Positions 48,837 to 56,148 of a stretch of 64,000 nucleotides of DNA are shown piece after piece (the stretch's first letter is position 1; each line of letters begins with the position of its first letter). The DNA comes from Pseudomonas bijieensis. Its GTDB lineage: Bacteria > Pseudomonadota > Gammaproteobacteria > Pseudomonadales > Pseudomonadaceae. The notes under the pieces were generated by a model that saw only the letters and a list, made by a program, of their open reading frames with translations, made no database searches and was not told where the DNA came from. The translations under genes were made by a program, and so were the position numbers. Location of the stretch: positions 1,922,001 through 1,986,000 of the forward strand of contig NZ_CP048810.1 in assembly GCF_013347965.1 (NCBI RefSeq), given 5' to 3'.

Positions 48837-49124
48837 CTAGAGGTACTTGGTGATTTGTTTGAAGGCTTCCAGCGGCGCGCGCTCACCCTTGTCCAGCGCC
48901 GAAACGGTGTCTTCCAGGCAGTGATCGATATGATCCTGGATCAACGTGCGCTTGGCCTGGCACACCGCTTTCTCCACCGCATGCAACTGCTGGGCGATAT
49001 CCACGCACTCACGCCCTTCTTCAATCATGGCGATGATGCTGCGCAAATGGCCGTCCGCGCGCTTGAGACGCTTGATGATCGCCACATGGCTTTGGTGGGG
49101 ATGTTCGTGGTCGTGCTCACTCAT
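48837..49124 (-). CDS. rcnR: CsoR/RcnR family metal-sensing repressor
   Basis: A 95-residue all-helical DNA-binding protein of the CsoR/RcnR (DUF156) family. The conserved sensing Cys is in EEGRECVDIAQQL (residue 40), and RADGHLRSIIAMIEEG is the helix-1 signature. The N-terminus MSEHDHEHPHQSH adds possible metal ligands, consistent with Ni/Co sensing. It precedes rcnA by 7 bp and has a G-tract operator 41 bp upstream, so it probably represses its own operon until metal binds. Confidence 0.9.
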   Translation of the reverse strand: MSEHDHEHPHQSHVAIIKRLKRADGHLRSIIAMIEEGRECVDIAQQLHAVEKAVCQAKRTLIQDHIDHCLEDTVSALDKGERAPLEAFKQITKYL

Positions 49125-49164
49125 GACTTGAGCCCTGGATTTCGGTGAATCAACACCGCCATCC

Positions 49165-49183
49165 TATCCCCCCAGAGGGGATA
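49165..49183 (-). promoter_or_regulatory. RcnR-type operator
   Basis: TATCCCCCCAGAGGGGATA is a 7-bp perfect inverted repeat; the minus strand reads TATCCCCTCTGGGGGGATA, a six-G tract flanked by TA, like RcnR/CsoR operators. It lies 41 bp upstream of the metal-sensor gene start, within its promoter. Confidence 0.72.
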
Positions 49184-49211
49184 CAAGCAAACCCATCGAA
49201 ACGCTGATTAA

Positions 49212-49306
49212 CCTGTGGGAGCGAGCCTGCTCGCGATGACCGCAGCACATCCGACATTTTCATCAAATGACCCACCGCTATCGCGAGCAGGCTCACTCCC
49301 ACAGAG
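49212..49306. repeat. REP doublet (inverted pair)
   Basis: Facing REP arms (CCTGTGGGAGCGAGCCTGCT and a near-complement with one change in CTCACTCCC) separated by about 45 bp, upstream of the nickel operon. Confidence 0.92.
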
Positions 49307-49343
49307 GATTGAGGGTGTACGCAACATTTGTGTACCCACCAAA

Positions 49344-49436
49344 CCCTGTGGGAGCGGGCTTGCTCGCGAAGGCGTCGGCACGGCCAGCATCCTGCAAACT
49401 GACACACCGCTTTCGCGAGCAAGCCCGCTCCCACAA
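49344..49436. repeat. REP doublet, second variant
   Basis: Facing arms CCTGTGGGAGCGGGCTTGCT / AGCAAGCCCGCTCCCACA, only 37 bp from the previous doublet. The GCGGGC core differs from the GCGAGC core next door, so it is not a simple duplication of it. Confidence 0.9.
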
Positions 49437-49496
49437 ATCGCTGCCTGCAAGGGATGGTGAGTCAGGCAGGAGACCTTATGAGATCACCCACTTCCC

Positions 49497-49678
49497 TTAC
49501 GACGCCAAAACCTGTGCCTGCAATCGCCGCCCGATCACATCCAGCAAATCACACCCGTCGCGCAGGGGGATCGCTAGCACTTGGGCGAAATCATGGAGTA
49601 CCACCGCGTCCGTACTGTGTCGATCAGGAGCGCGTGGAAATTATTTTCGATACCGGTGATGGGCATGTAGCGAGACAT
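49497..49678 (-). pseudogene. probable frameshifted small ORF
   Basis: ATG 49678, with GGAG about 9 nt upstream, opens MSRYMPITGIENNFHALLID and stops after 34 residues. A second frame shifted near 49615 continues VVLHDFAQVLAIPLRDGCDL to a stop at 49497. The two fit together as one broken small protein. Family not recognised; the call rests on the two abutting coding-like frames. Confidence 0.35.
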
Positions 49679-49684
49679 GAGGGG

Positions 49685-49864
49685 TTACTCCTGCGGGGAT
49701 GGAAAGTCAGTGGCGGATTGAAGGACCGCTGATGGAGGGGCCGAATCCGGATTCGGAGCTCGAGGATTGAGCAGGAGGTTGGAATTGATAGATTGGGTGA
49801 GGCTGGACGAGAGCCGCTTTTGATTGACTGCGGTACTCGGAGGATTAGGTGTGATCTTCTTCAT
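49685..49864 (-). CDS. small protein resembling the DUF6124 N-terminus
   Basis: A 59-residue protein starting MKKITPNPP, like the opening of DUF6124 small Pseudomonas proteins, then Ser/Asn/Pro-rich low complexity. Relatives I know of are longer, so this may be truncated. ATG 49864 has AGGAAG 7 nt upstream. Between it and the next ORF are only 6 bp. Function unknown. Confidence 0.5.
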   Translation of the reverse strand: MKKITPNPPSTAVNQKRLSSSLTQSINSNLLLNPRAPNPDSAPPSAVLQSATDFPSPQE

Positions 49865-50205
49865 TGGCAAACTTCCTGAGTTATAGAACGATCTGCCGAC
49901 ATCACTTCCACATGATGGGTGGCAGCTGCACGCGGGTGTGGAAGACCAGCACTCAGGATACCGGCGCGCCCTAGGACGCCCCGCGTACAGCCGCCATAAT
50001 TTAACAGCAGACATAAGAAAAGCGCCTGCTTTAAATTTTGCGGCGCTACGCGCCTGAGAAGATAAGGGCTTCCACACCCTGTCGCTGAATTTGCAGCGAC
50101 GGAGAGAACTTAGCGCACGGGTGATTGGGTGGATAGTCAGCGGGGAACGACACAGCGTGAGGGAAACTTCCGATGGGAATGTCCGGCGATGGATTCAGAA
50201 CTTGT
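49865..50205 (-). other. long leader upstream of the DUF6124-like gene
   Basis: About 340 bp without a supported gene. It contains GGCGC-GTA-GCGCC (near 50044-50056) with A/T-rich flanks and a frame beginning MSAVKLWRLYAGRP that runs in phase into the DUF6124-like gene but has no ribosome-binding site. The stretch may be a promoter plus structured leader. Confidence 0.35.
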
Positions 50206-51057
50206 TTAATCCTCAACAACAGCACCAACAACTATCCGCTTACCCACTTGCGCCCCTACCTCCAACGCCTGCCCATCCCGCTGCTTGCCCCGCCGCGCCA
50301 AACCCACCAGTCGAGGAATCAATTCTCCCTCCGGCAAGTGCTGCCAGAATCGCCCCGGCATGTGCTGACGCAACGCCAGGGGATTGAGCCGCGCCGGGTT
50401 GAAGATGTGCTTGTAATAAGTTCGCCACAGCTCAGCGCCAGGATCTTCGGCGTGACGTGCCCAGTGCTGCCATTGCTCGGGACAACGTCGCTGGTAATCC
50501 AGCGACTGTCCATCAAAACGGATGCCGTCGCGCGGCGTTGCGATCAGCCAGCGTTGCTGTCCCAACCGCTCGGCAAAATGGCCACTGGCGCTTTCGAGGA
50601 TGTCATGGGCCGGCTGGTGAAAGGCGACCAGGTCCAGCTGCAATCGCTCGGCCAATGCTCGCGGCAGAGGAATGAAGCGCACGAAGGCATGCAGGTGATG
50701 AGCCTCGCGTTGGACCTGCTTGATCCGCCGCTGCAACTCACTGCCGAGTCGGTCGCCCGCAAGCATGGCCGTGCGGTCGCCATGGGCAACCCGCCAAAGC
50801 ACTTCGTACAGCAGGTTCCAACGCTGTTCGCCCTGGTAACGGCCAGCCTGTTCGAGCAGGGTCAGCAAGGCCGCGGGGACCCGTGTACGAAACGGACCCG
50901 GCCCTTGAGGCAGCGGCGTCGGCATGGCCAACAGGTCGGCCATCGGACCTTGGGCCCAGGTGACATCGCTCGGGTCGATGCCGTGGCCAAGCAGCGTTCG
51001 AGCCTGATCGCGCCAGGTGGAGAAATCATCCTCACAATCCAGGGCAATCATCACCAA
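50206..51057 (-). CDS. putative DNA repair/metabolism protein, TIGR03915 type
   Basis: A 283-residue protein of the family that is always paired with the radical SAM protein upstream. Its C-terminal part (ATPRDGIRFDGQSLDYQRRC, WRTYYKHIFNPARLNPLALR) carries a uracil-DNA-glycosylase-like segment, and the N-half is family specific. The stop-start overlap (7 bp) with the radical SAM gene shows translational coupling. Biochemical role is not established; the LexA box upstream of the operon supports DNA repair. Confidence 0.85.
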   Translation of the reverse strand: MVMIALDCEDDFSTWRDQARTLLGHGIDPSDVTWAQGPMADLLAMPTPLPQGPGPFRTRVPAALLTLLEQAGRYQGEQRWNLLYEVLWRVAHGDRTAMLAGDRLGSELQRRIKQVQREAHHLHAFVRFIPLPRALAERLQLDLVAFHQPAHDILESASGHFAERLGQQRWLIATPRDGIRFDGQSLDYQRRCPEQWQHWARHAEDPGAELWRTYYKHIFNPARLNPLALRQHMPGRFWQHLPEGELIPRLVGLARRGKQRDGQALEVGAQVGKRIVVGAVVED

Positions 51058-52268
51058 AGCCCCATTTGCACCGGACGTTGGGGATCACGCAACCGCGCCC
51101 GCAGCAGGCCACTGCGCACCTGATCGTCGGCCGGCCGGTAATCGCTGGTGACAATAAACGGTCGCGCCTTCTCCAGCACGCACCGCAACTGCACCAGGTC
51201 GTCATAACGCACCCGCCGCTCTCGGCGCAGTGCAACCAGACGTTGCACGCTACGCAGGCCGATACCCGGAATACGCGCCAGCAATGCGGGTTCGGCGCGA
51301 TTGACGTCCAGCGGGAATACCTCACGATTGGCCAACGCCCACGCCAGCTTGGGGTCGATGTCCAAGTCCAGGTTGTGGGTTTCGCTCAACAGCTCGCCTG
51401 CCTTGTAGCCGTATCCACGCATGAGAAAATCGGCCTGATAGAGCCGGTGCTCGCGCAGCAACGGCGGTGCCGCCAGGGGCACGCTGGCGGGGCTGTCGGG
51501 AATCGGGCTGAACGCTGAATAGTAAACCCGTCGCAAACCGTACCCCAGGTAGAGCGACTCGGCGTTGCTCAGGATGGCGTGATCATCAGTTGCATCGGCC
51601 CCCACAATCACCTGCGTGCTCTGCCCGGCCGGGGCGAAGCGAGGCGCCCGCGGCTCACCGGCCACCGCCTGTTGCCCCTGGTGGATGGTGCCCATGGCCT
51701 GGCGGATGGTCGACAACTGCTTTTCCGGTGCCAGACGCTTGAGGCTGATGTCGGAGGACAACTCGATATTCACACTCAAGCGATCAGCCAACCGCCCCGC
51801 CTCCTCGATCAACAGCGGATCGGCATCGGGAATGGTCTTGAGGTGAATATAGCCACGAAACTGGTGCTCCTCGCGCAACAACCGCGCCACCCGTATCAAC
51901 TGCTCCATGGTGTAATCGGCCGAGCGAATGATGCCGGAACTCAAAAACAGCCCACTGATGCAGTTGCGACGATAGAAATCCAAAGTCAGCCGCACCACCT
52001 CCTCCGGCGTAAAACGCGCCCTTGGCACATTGCTGGAACGACGGTTGACGCAATACTGGCAGTCGTACAGGCAAAAGTTGGTCAGCAGCACCTTCAGCAA
52101 CGAGACGCAACGCCCATCCGGCGTATAGCTATGGCAAATGCCCATGCCATCGGTGGCCCCCAGCCCCTCACGGCCTCGGGAGCTACGCTTGGGCGCACCG
52201 CTGCTGGCGCAGGAGGCGTCATACTTGGCAGCGTCGGCAAGAATGCCGAGCTTGGCGATAAGCTGCAT
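51051..52268 (-). CDS. putative DNA modification/repair radical SAM protein
   Basis: A 405-residue radical SAM enzyme, TIGR03916 type. The 4Fe-4S ligands are CLYDCQYC (CxxxCxxC, about residues 67-74). The C-terminus has a helix-hairpin-helix DNA-binding motif (LDVNRAEPALLARIPGIGLR). ATG 52268 (MQLIAKLGIL) is the family start; the frame is open 19 codons further but that part overlaps the LexA box. It is first in a two-gene operon with the TIGR03915 gene. The reaction is unknown. Confidence 0.88.
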   Translation of the reverse strand: MQLIAKLGILADAAKYDASCASSGAPKRSSRGREGLGATDGMGICHSYTPDGRCVSLLKVLLTNFCLYDCQYCVNRRSSNVPRARFTPEEVVRLTLDFYRRNCISGLFLSSGIIRSADYTMEQLIRVARLLREEHQFRGYIHLKTIPDADPLLIEEAGRLADRLSVNIELSSDISLKRLAPEKQLSTIRQAMGTIHQGQQAVAGEPRAPRFAPAGQSTQVIVGADATDDHAILSNAESLYLGYGLRRVYYSAFSPIPDSPASVPLAAPPLLREHRLYQADFLMRGYGYKAGELLSETHNLDLDIDPKLAWALANREVFPLDVNRAEPALLARIPGIGLRSVQRLVALRRERRVRYDDLVQLRCVLEKARPFIVTSDYRPADDQVRSGLLRARLRDPQRPVQMGLW

Positions 52269-52282
52269 GAAGTGATCTCGAG

Positions 52283-52302
52283 TACTGGATATAAACACAG
52301 TA
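52283..52302 (-). promoter_or_regulatory. LexA (SOS) box
   Basis: TACTGGATATAAACACAGTA matches the LexA consensus (CTG-N10-CAG with TA flanks, AT-rich centre). It ends 15 bp upstream of the radical SAM start, so LexA would block this operon until DNA damage. Confidence 0.85.
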
Positions 52303-52434
52303 TTTTGAGACGCGCCGCGATGCAAGCGCCATTGGTCAAATTCAATGCCTTATATGAGTCGCCAGGCCACGACGTAGGCCATGCCAACGGGATGGGCTAT
52401 AATCGGCCAATCAACGCGATTGAGGTCCAGCCCC

Positions 52435-52605
52435 ATGGGCAATGTCAGCCTTGAAACCAAAAAGGCCTATGCCGCCAGGACGCGCAGATCCAACTACGCG
52501 GCCAGCCTTCGCCTGGAAGGCTTCAAAGTGACCTTCGCGGACGGCGAACGCAAAATGCCAACCCGTGAGGAGGTCTTGAAGGCCTTCACCCAGACCCGAA
52601 CCTGA
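52435..52605 (+). CDS. ficA: FicA-type antitoxin (YhfG family)
   Basis: A 56-residue YhfG-family protein. It contains SLRLEG, matching the inhibitory helix motif [S/T]xxxE[G/N] of class I Fic antitoxins, whose Glu blocks ATP binding in the Fic protein. ATG 52435 has GAGG 9 nt upstream. Its TGA overlaps the ATG of fic (ATGA), as expected for coupled antitoxin-toxin genes. Confidence 0.86.
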   Translation: MGNVSLETKKAYAARTRRSNYAASLRLEGFKVTFADGERKMPTREEVLKAFTQTRT

Positions 52606-53204
52606 TGCCTGACAAATATGGGGTCGGCGAGGACGCTTATTGCTATCCCGGCTCCACGGTCCTTCACAACAAACTCGACATCCATGACGAAGCGACCCTA
52701 AGCGAAGCCGAACAACAACTCTCGGCCATCGCAGCGGACAACGTCGAATTCAGCCCTCCCCCCTACAGCCTGGCTTACCTTCAAAACATTCATCGAATTC
52801 TCTTTTCTGACCTGTTCGAATGGGCCGGAGAGCTGCGCACCGTCGGCATGTCCAAACAAGCCACCCGTTTTTGCCAACCCGAATACATGGAGAAAGAAGC
52901 CAGCAAGATCTTCACGGCCATGGCCGCGGCAAACTGGTTCGAGGGCATGGAACGGGCTGAGCTGATAGCTGCTGTGGCAGAGGCCTATTCCGACATCAAC
53001 GTCGTATACCCCTTCCGCGAAGGCAATGGCCGTGCGCAACGCATCCTGTTTGAACACCTCATCATGAATGCCGGGTTTGAAATCAGCTGGTGGGGGATTG
53101 AGAAAGACGAGTGGATTTTTGCCAACATTGCGGCTTACAACTGCGTCATGGAACCTATGGAACAGGTTTTTGAGAAGTGCATCGGGCAGATGATTCAACC
53201 TTGA
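52605..53204 (+). CDS. fic: Fic protein with Tyr in place of the catalytic His
   Basis: A 199-residue class I Fic-domain protein (adenylyltransferase fold). The N-part (YPGSTVLHNKLDIHDEATLS) is typical. The core motif reads VVYPFREGNGRAQR: the usual HPFx(D/E)GN(G/K)R has Tyr135 (codon TAC) instead of His, one transition from CAC. That His deprotonates the target hydroxyl, so AMP transfer should be lost or greatly reduced. The rest of the motif, including the P-loop and Arg, is intact. Either an inactive toxin is kept with its antitoxin, or the activity has changed. Confidence 0.88.
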   Translation: MPDKYGVGEDAYCYPGSTVLHNKLDIHDEATLSEAEQQLSAIAADNVEFSPPPYSLAYLQNIHRILFSDLFEWAGELRTVGMSKQATRFCQPEYMEKEASKIFTAMAAANWFEGMERAELIAAVAEAYSDINVVYPFREGNGRAQRILFEHLIMNAGFEISWWGIEKDEWIFANIAAYNCVMEPMEQVFEKCIGQMIQP

Positions 53205-53291
53205 CCCCATGACGGCACGCTCAGCGCCTTACGGTTTATTTCGCCAAGTGATACAGTCGCCGTCAATTAACGTCTGCTAAAGCCGCTGAAA

Positions 53292-54014
53292 ATGTACAGG
53301 ACGAAATCATTCCCATCTAACAAGGAAGGTCGAGACTTTGTGGTGGGCGACATTCATGGGCATTTCAAACTTCTAACAACGGCCTTATACAAACTAGACT
53401 TTAACACCGAACTGGATCGTATTTTTTCCGTGGGAGACCTCATCGACCGAGGCCCTGACTCCATAGACGTATTGAGTTGGCTTGAGAAGCCGTGGTTCCA
53501 CGCCGTGCGCGGTAATCATGAGCAGATGCTTATTGACTGTCTCTCCGGCCATGGGGACATACCTCGACATATCCGAAACGGTGGAGCCTGGCTCTACGAC
53601 TTACAACCACCCATCCAACACGAACTTTTGAAAGCCTTGCAAGCACTCCCATTGATCATTGAAATCAATTTATCAAGCGATCAAACAATTGGAATAGTCC
53701 ATGCCGAAGCCCCTGTCATCAGGAGTGACGATGGCTGGCAGGAAGCCAAAGACGCTATCACTGGAAGTTTTGGAGAGCAACATCAGCGGCAAGCCTTGAA
53801 AACTGCACTGTATTCAAGAGAGAAAATCGAGCAACAAGATCACACTTCCATTAAAGGAATAGACCGACTCTATGTAGGGCACTCTTCAGTACCCGGTGTT
53901 ATACGCTTGGGCAATGTTGTCTATATCGACACCGGCTGCTCATTTTCTGATGGTGCGTTAAGCTTGGTAGAAATTCAAACCGAAACCATTATTAGTTTAA
54001 GCATGAGCCAGTGA
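53292..54014 (+). CDS. calcineurin-like metallophosphatase (PrpA-type)
   Basis: A 240-residue protein phosphatase of the PPP/PrpA type. Metal and phosphate motifs in order: GDIHGHF (about 19-25), GDLIDRGPDS (about 48-57), RGNHEQM (about 73-79) and the late GHSS and DTGC. It dephosphorylates phosphoproteins or nucleotides. Base composition is lower in GC than the neighbouring chromosome, suggesting acquisition. It lies between fic and the dusA remnant. Confidence 0.9.
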   Translation: MYRTKSFPSNKEGRDFVVGDIHGHFKLLTTALYKLDFNTELDRIFSVGDLIDRGPDSIDVLSWLEKPWFHAVRGNHEQMLIDCLSGHGDIPRHIRNGGAWLYDLQPPIQHELLKALQALPLIIEINLSSDQTIGIVHAEAPVIRSDDGWQEAKDAITGSFGEQHQRQALKTALYSREKIEQQDHTSIKGIDRLYVGHSSVPGVIRLGNVVYIDTGCSFSDGALSLVEIQTETIISLSMSQ

Positions 54015-54123
54015 CGTAAGGACCAGTTTGTTATTTTGCCTCCCGACGCGAGATCAGTCGCGTTCACTCCATCCCATACCTGATAAACTGTGCCCCCTCC
54101 GCAATTTGCATCCCTGATCTCCC

Positions 54124-54201
54124 ATGCCTCTACAAAAAACTCCACCTCAGCCCATCTCTCGACGTTTCTCCGTCGCGCCGATGATGGATTGGACGGATTA
54201 A
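54124..54201 (+). pseudogene. dusA: 5' fragment of dusA, interrupted by a mobile element
   Basis: The first 25 codons of tRNA-dihydrouridine synthase A survive (ending ISRRFSVAPMMDWTD) and then a stop appears where dusA would continue with RHCRF. The upstream region keeps a promoter-like TGATAAACTG. dusA is a known integration target, so the junction after GGACGGAT (near 54198) is probably an attachment site. A functional dusA is expected at the other end of the element, outside the window. Confidence 0.85.
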
Positions 54202-54299
54202 CCGCTGCGCCTCCCGCTTTGCTTGTTTACAAGCGCTTTTTAAGTCTCTCTTGTAGCAAATATTCAGCAAACCGATTTGGCTTCCTTAACCGTTGCGCC
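54198..54299. repeat. imperfect 14-bp direct repeats next to the junction
   Basis: TTAACCGCTGCGCC (54198-54211) and TTAACCGTTGCGCC (54286-54299) differ at one position and lie 88 bp apart just inside the element. They may be integrase arm-binding sites. Confidence 0.5.
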
Positions 54300-54447
54300 G
54301 TAGGGCGAGAATCACACCGCTATGTGGGGTGGGTTCTGCTTGGTGTTTAGAGGTAATAAAGTCGGTTTTTTTGTGCTCAGCGCTACCTGATTTCTCTCAT
54401 CACGACGCAACCATTGATACGGAAATTGGTACTAGAATGCATGCACC

Positions 54448-54630
54448 CTAGAGCCCCATGTCGGCTGCAACGACCCGGGGCTTTTTCGTAGCTGGAGCCC
54501 CCTTCTCCCTCACTCGGTAGCCTTTCGGTCGATGCTGTCGAAACCAGTTGACCATGGCATCCATGGCAGTGGCGATCAAAAATGGGAGCAGTACGCAGGA
54601 TAATGTCCGAACAAAAATACGGAGAACCAT
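54448..54630 (-). CDS. possible 60-residue single-helix membrane protein
   Basis: The frame from ATG 54630 encodes MVLRIFVRTLSCVLLPFLIA followed by a Trp/Arg-rich basic tail and no further hydrophobic segment. There is no ribosome-binding site, and its 3' end overlaps a plus-strand AGCCCC/GGGGCT hairpin with a T run at 54449-54487, which weakens the case. It is divergent from the zinc-ribbon remnant. Confidence 0.3.
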   Translation of the reverse strand: MVLRIFVRTLSCVLLPFLIATAMDAMVNWFRQHRPKGYRVREKGAPATKKPRVVAADMGL

Positions 54631-54633
54631 GTC

Positions 54634-54832
54634 ATGGCAATGCGCACATACGACTACTTTGCTTGCCCAAACGGCCACCAGGGCGAAGAGAAAACAACCG
54701 AGAACGACCAGCCGTATTCCAAATCCTGGGAACGCGTATCGACCAAGGGCCTCAGAAGCGGTCCAAATGGCACCTATTTTGTGTGAAGTTTGTGGCTTGC
54801 CAATGTCCCGAGTGCCAAAGCCACAGCCCTAG
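54634..54832 (+). pseudogene. frameshifted phage-type zinc-ribbon protein
   Basis: ATG 54634 (GGAG 9 nt upstream) opens RTYDYFACPNGHQGEEKTTE, with the first Cys pair of a zinc ribbon. The frame stops after GTYFV at 54784-54786. Inserting two bases at GTG-TGA restores CEVCGLPMSRVPKPQP, supplying the second Cys pair. I read this as a two-base deletion in a small phage protein. It is in the accessory strip next to the dusA junction. Confidence 0.6.
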
Positions 54833-54943
54833 ACCATCTCGGCTAGTCAACAGCCTCACTCACGTCTCCATTTTTGAAGTACTTGACGTAACCTCTTTCA
54901 CACCGTATTGATGGCAGTAAGCCATGGAGAGGGAGCCTTGTCG

Positions 54944-56044
54944 ATGAACCTACAAGTCGAGTTCGAGGGAGATGAAGGGCAAGAAGACGCTGTCCTAGCT
55001 GTCAAAGCACGGAACGAAGCCGAGAAAATCCGCATCCTTTCTGCAATCGCGGGCAATAGCCCCAGCAGATTAATCGATAGAGTCGCGTGGATTCTGAATC
55101 ACTACCCACAAGCACGAGACTCCGACGTTAAATGCCAGCTGCTTTATTGGAAAACCTTCCAACAAGATTTGTACAGCGGCGGTGACATTTCAATTGATAA
55201 TTACCCCAACCTCGAACGCCTTCCTTCCATTGCCCGTGCTCGAGCCTTTATTCAGAATACGCACGGATTATTCATTGCCTCCCCCGAAGTTAGGCGCACC
55301 CGAGGAAAACTTGAGGAGGAAGAAAAACAAAGAATCCTGGATGCTAGGCCTGCTCATCCTGTGTATTGTATTTATGCAGATGAAAGTGGCAAAACCAGCA
55401 AATATCTTTTAGTTGGGAGTTTATGGGTTCTACGAAGCTATGACACCATGAAAATTACCCGTGCCATCAACCAAAGGAAGGACGAATTAAACTTTAAAGG
55501 TGAAATGCACTTCAAGGATATAAATAATGGAAACCTTGAAACCTACCTCGAATTACTTGGATCCATTGTAAAAAACTCTGAAGCCGTTTCCTTCAAAGGC
55601 TTAGCCGTCGAGCGCCGGGGCCTTAAAAACATTGACGACACTCTCGACAAGCTTTTTTATCACATGATAATTCAGGGAATTCATGAGGAAAACAAGTCAG
55701 GTCGAGCCGTACTTCCTAGAAATTTACAATTCCGAAAGGACTCAGAGGAAGAATCTAAAGATAAGCTCTCAATAATGGAGATTGAGCTTCAGTTAAAAAA
55801 TGCTGCAAAAAATATTTTTAATGACAACGTTTATATTGACATTGTTGAATCCGAAGACTCTTCGATATCGCCCCTCATGCAAATAGCGGACTTATTTGTA
55901 AGCTCCATTTCGCGAGTGTTAAACAAAGAAGAAGGAAAAGAGGGACCTAAAGATATCTTCGCCAAGAAGTTTCTAGCATCGTTCGGAGTTAGCACTTTGA
56001 ACACCGAGCTCGATATCTTTGGTGACTGTGTACGTTTCTCTTGA
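54944..56044 (+). CDS. DUF3800 domain protein
   Basis: A 366-residue protein. Its C-terminal two-thirds is a DUF3800 domain: the acidic motif IYADESGK (D146, E147) and the late QIADLF (D316) match the family, which has an RNase-H-like fold proposed to act on nucleic acid. The N-terminal 135 residues are helical and not recognised. ATG 54944 has GGGAG 8 nt upstream. It is AT-rich compared with the core genome. It overlaps the reading frame of the KAP gene that follows, so the two are likely one unit. Confidence 0.85.
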   Translation: MNLQVEFEGDEGQEDAVLAVKARNEAEKIRILSAIAGNSPSRLIDRVAWILNHYPQARDSDVKCQLLYWKTFQQDLYSGGDISIDNYPNLERLPSIARARAFIQNTHGLFIASPEVRRTRGKLEEEEKQRILDARPAHPVYCIYADESGKTSKYLLVGSLWVLRSYDTMKITRAINQRKDELNFKGEMHFKDINNGNLETYLELLGSIVKNSEAVSFKGLAVERRGLKNIDDTLDKLFYHMIIQGIHEENKSGRAVLPRNLQFRKDSEEESKDKLSIMEIELQLKNAAKNIFNDNVYIDIVESEDSSISPLMQIADLFVSSISRVLNKEEGKEGPKDIFAKKFLASFGVSTLNTELDIFGDCVRFS

Positions 56045-56148
56045 GCGCGAGACTGTCCCACGTCGACCTTCAGCATACATACTTTCATACACCCATTGTG
56101 CTGGGGTATGGGGTACCCATAGAAACCGCACAGAGCGTTGATATAATC

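Noticed and set aside
49140..49200. Terminator upstream of rcnR
   Set aside because: The G/C inverted repeat lacks a T run and sits in the promoter position; it fits an operator better.
54090..54350. 86-codon frame across the dusA junction
   Set aside because: It reads dusA 5' DNA in the wrong frame and crosses the junction; dusA's own frame is clear.
54202..54640. Integrase gene next to the dusA junction
   Set aside because: I looked on both strands for tyrosine- or serine-recombinase motifs and found none; it probably lies at the right end.
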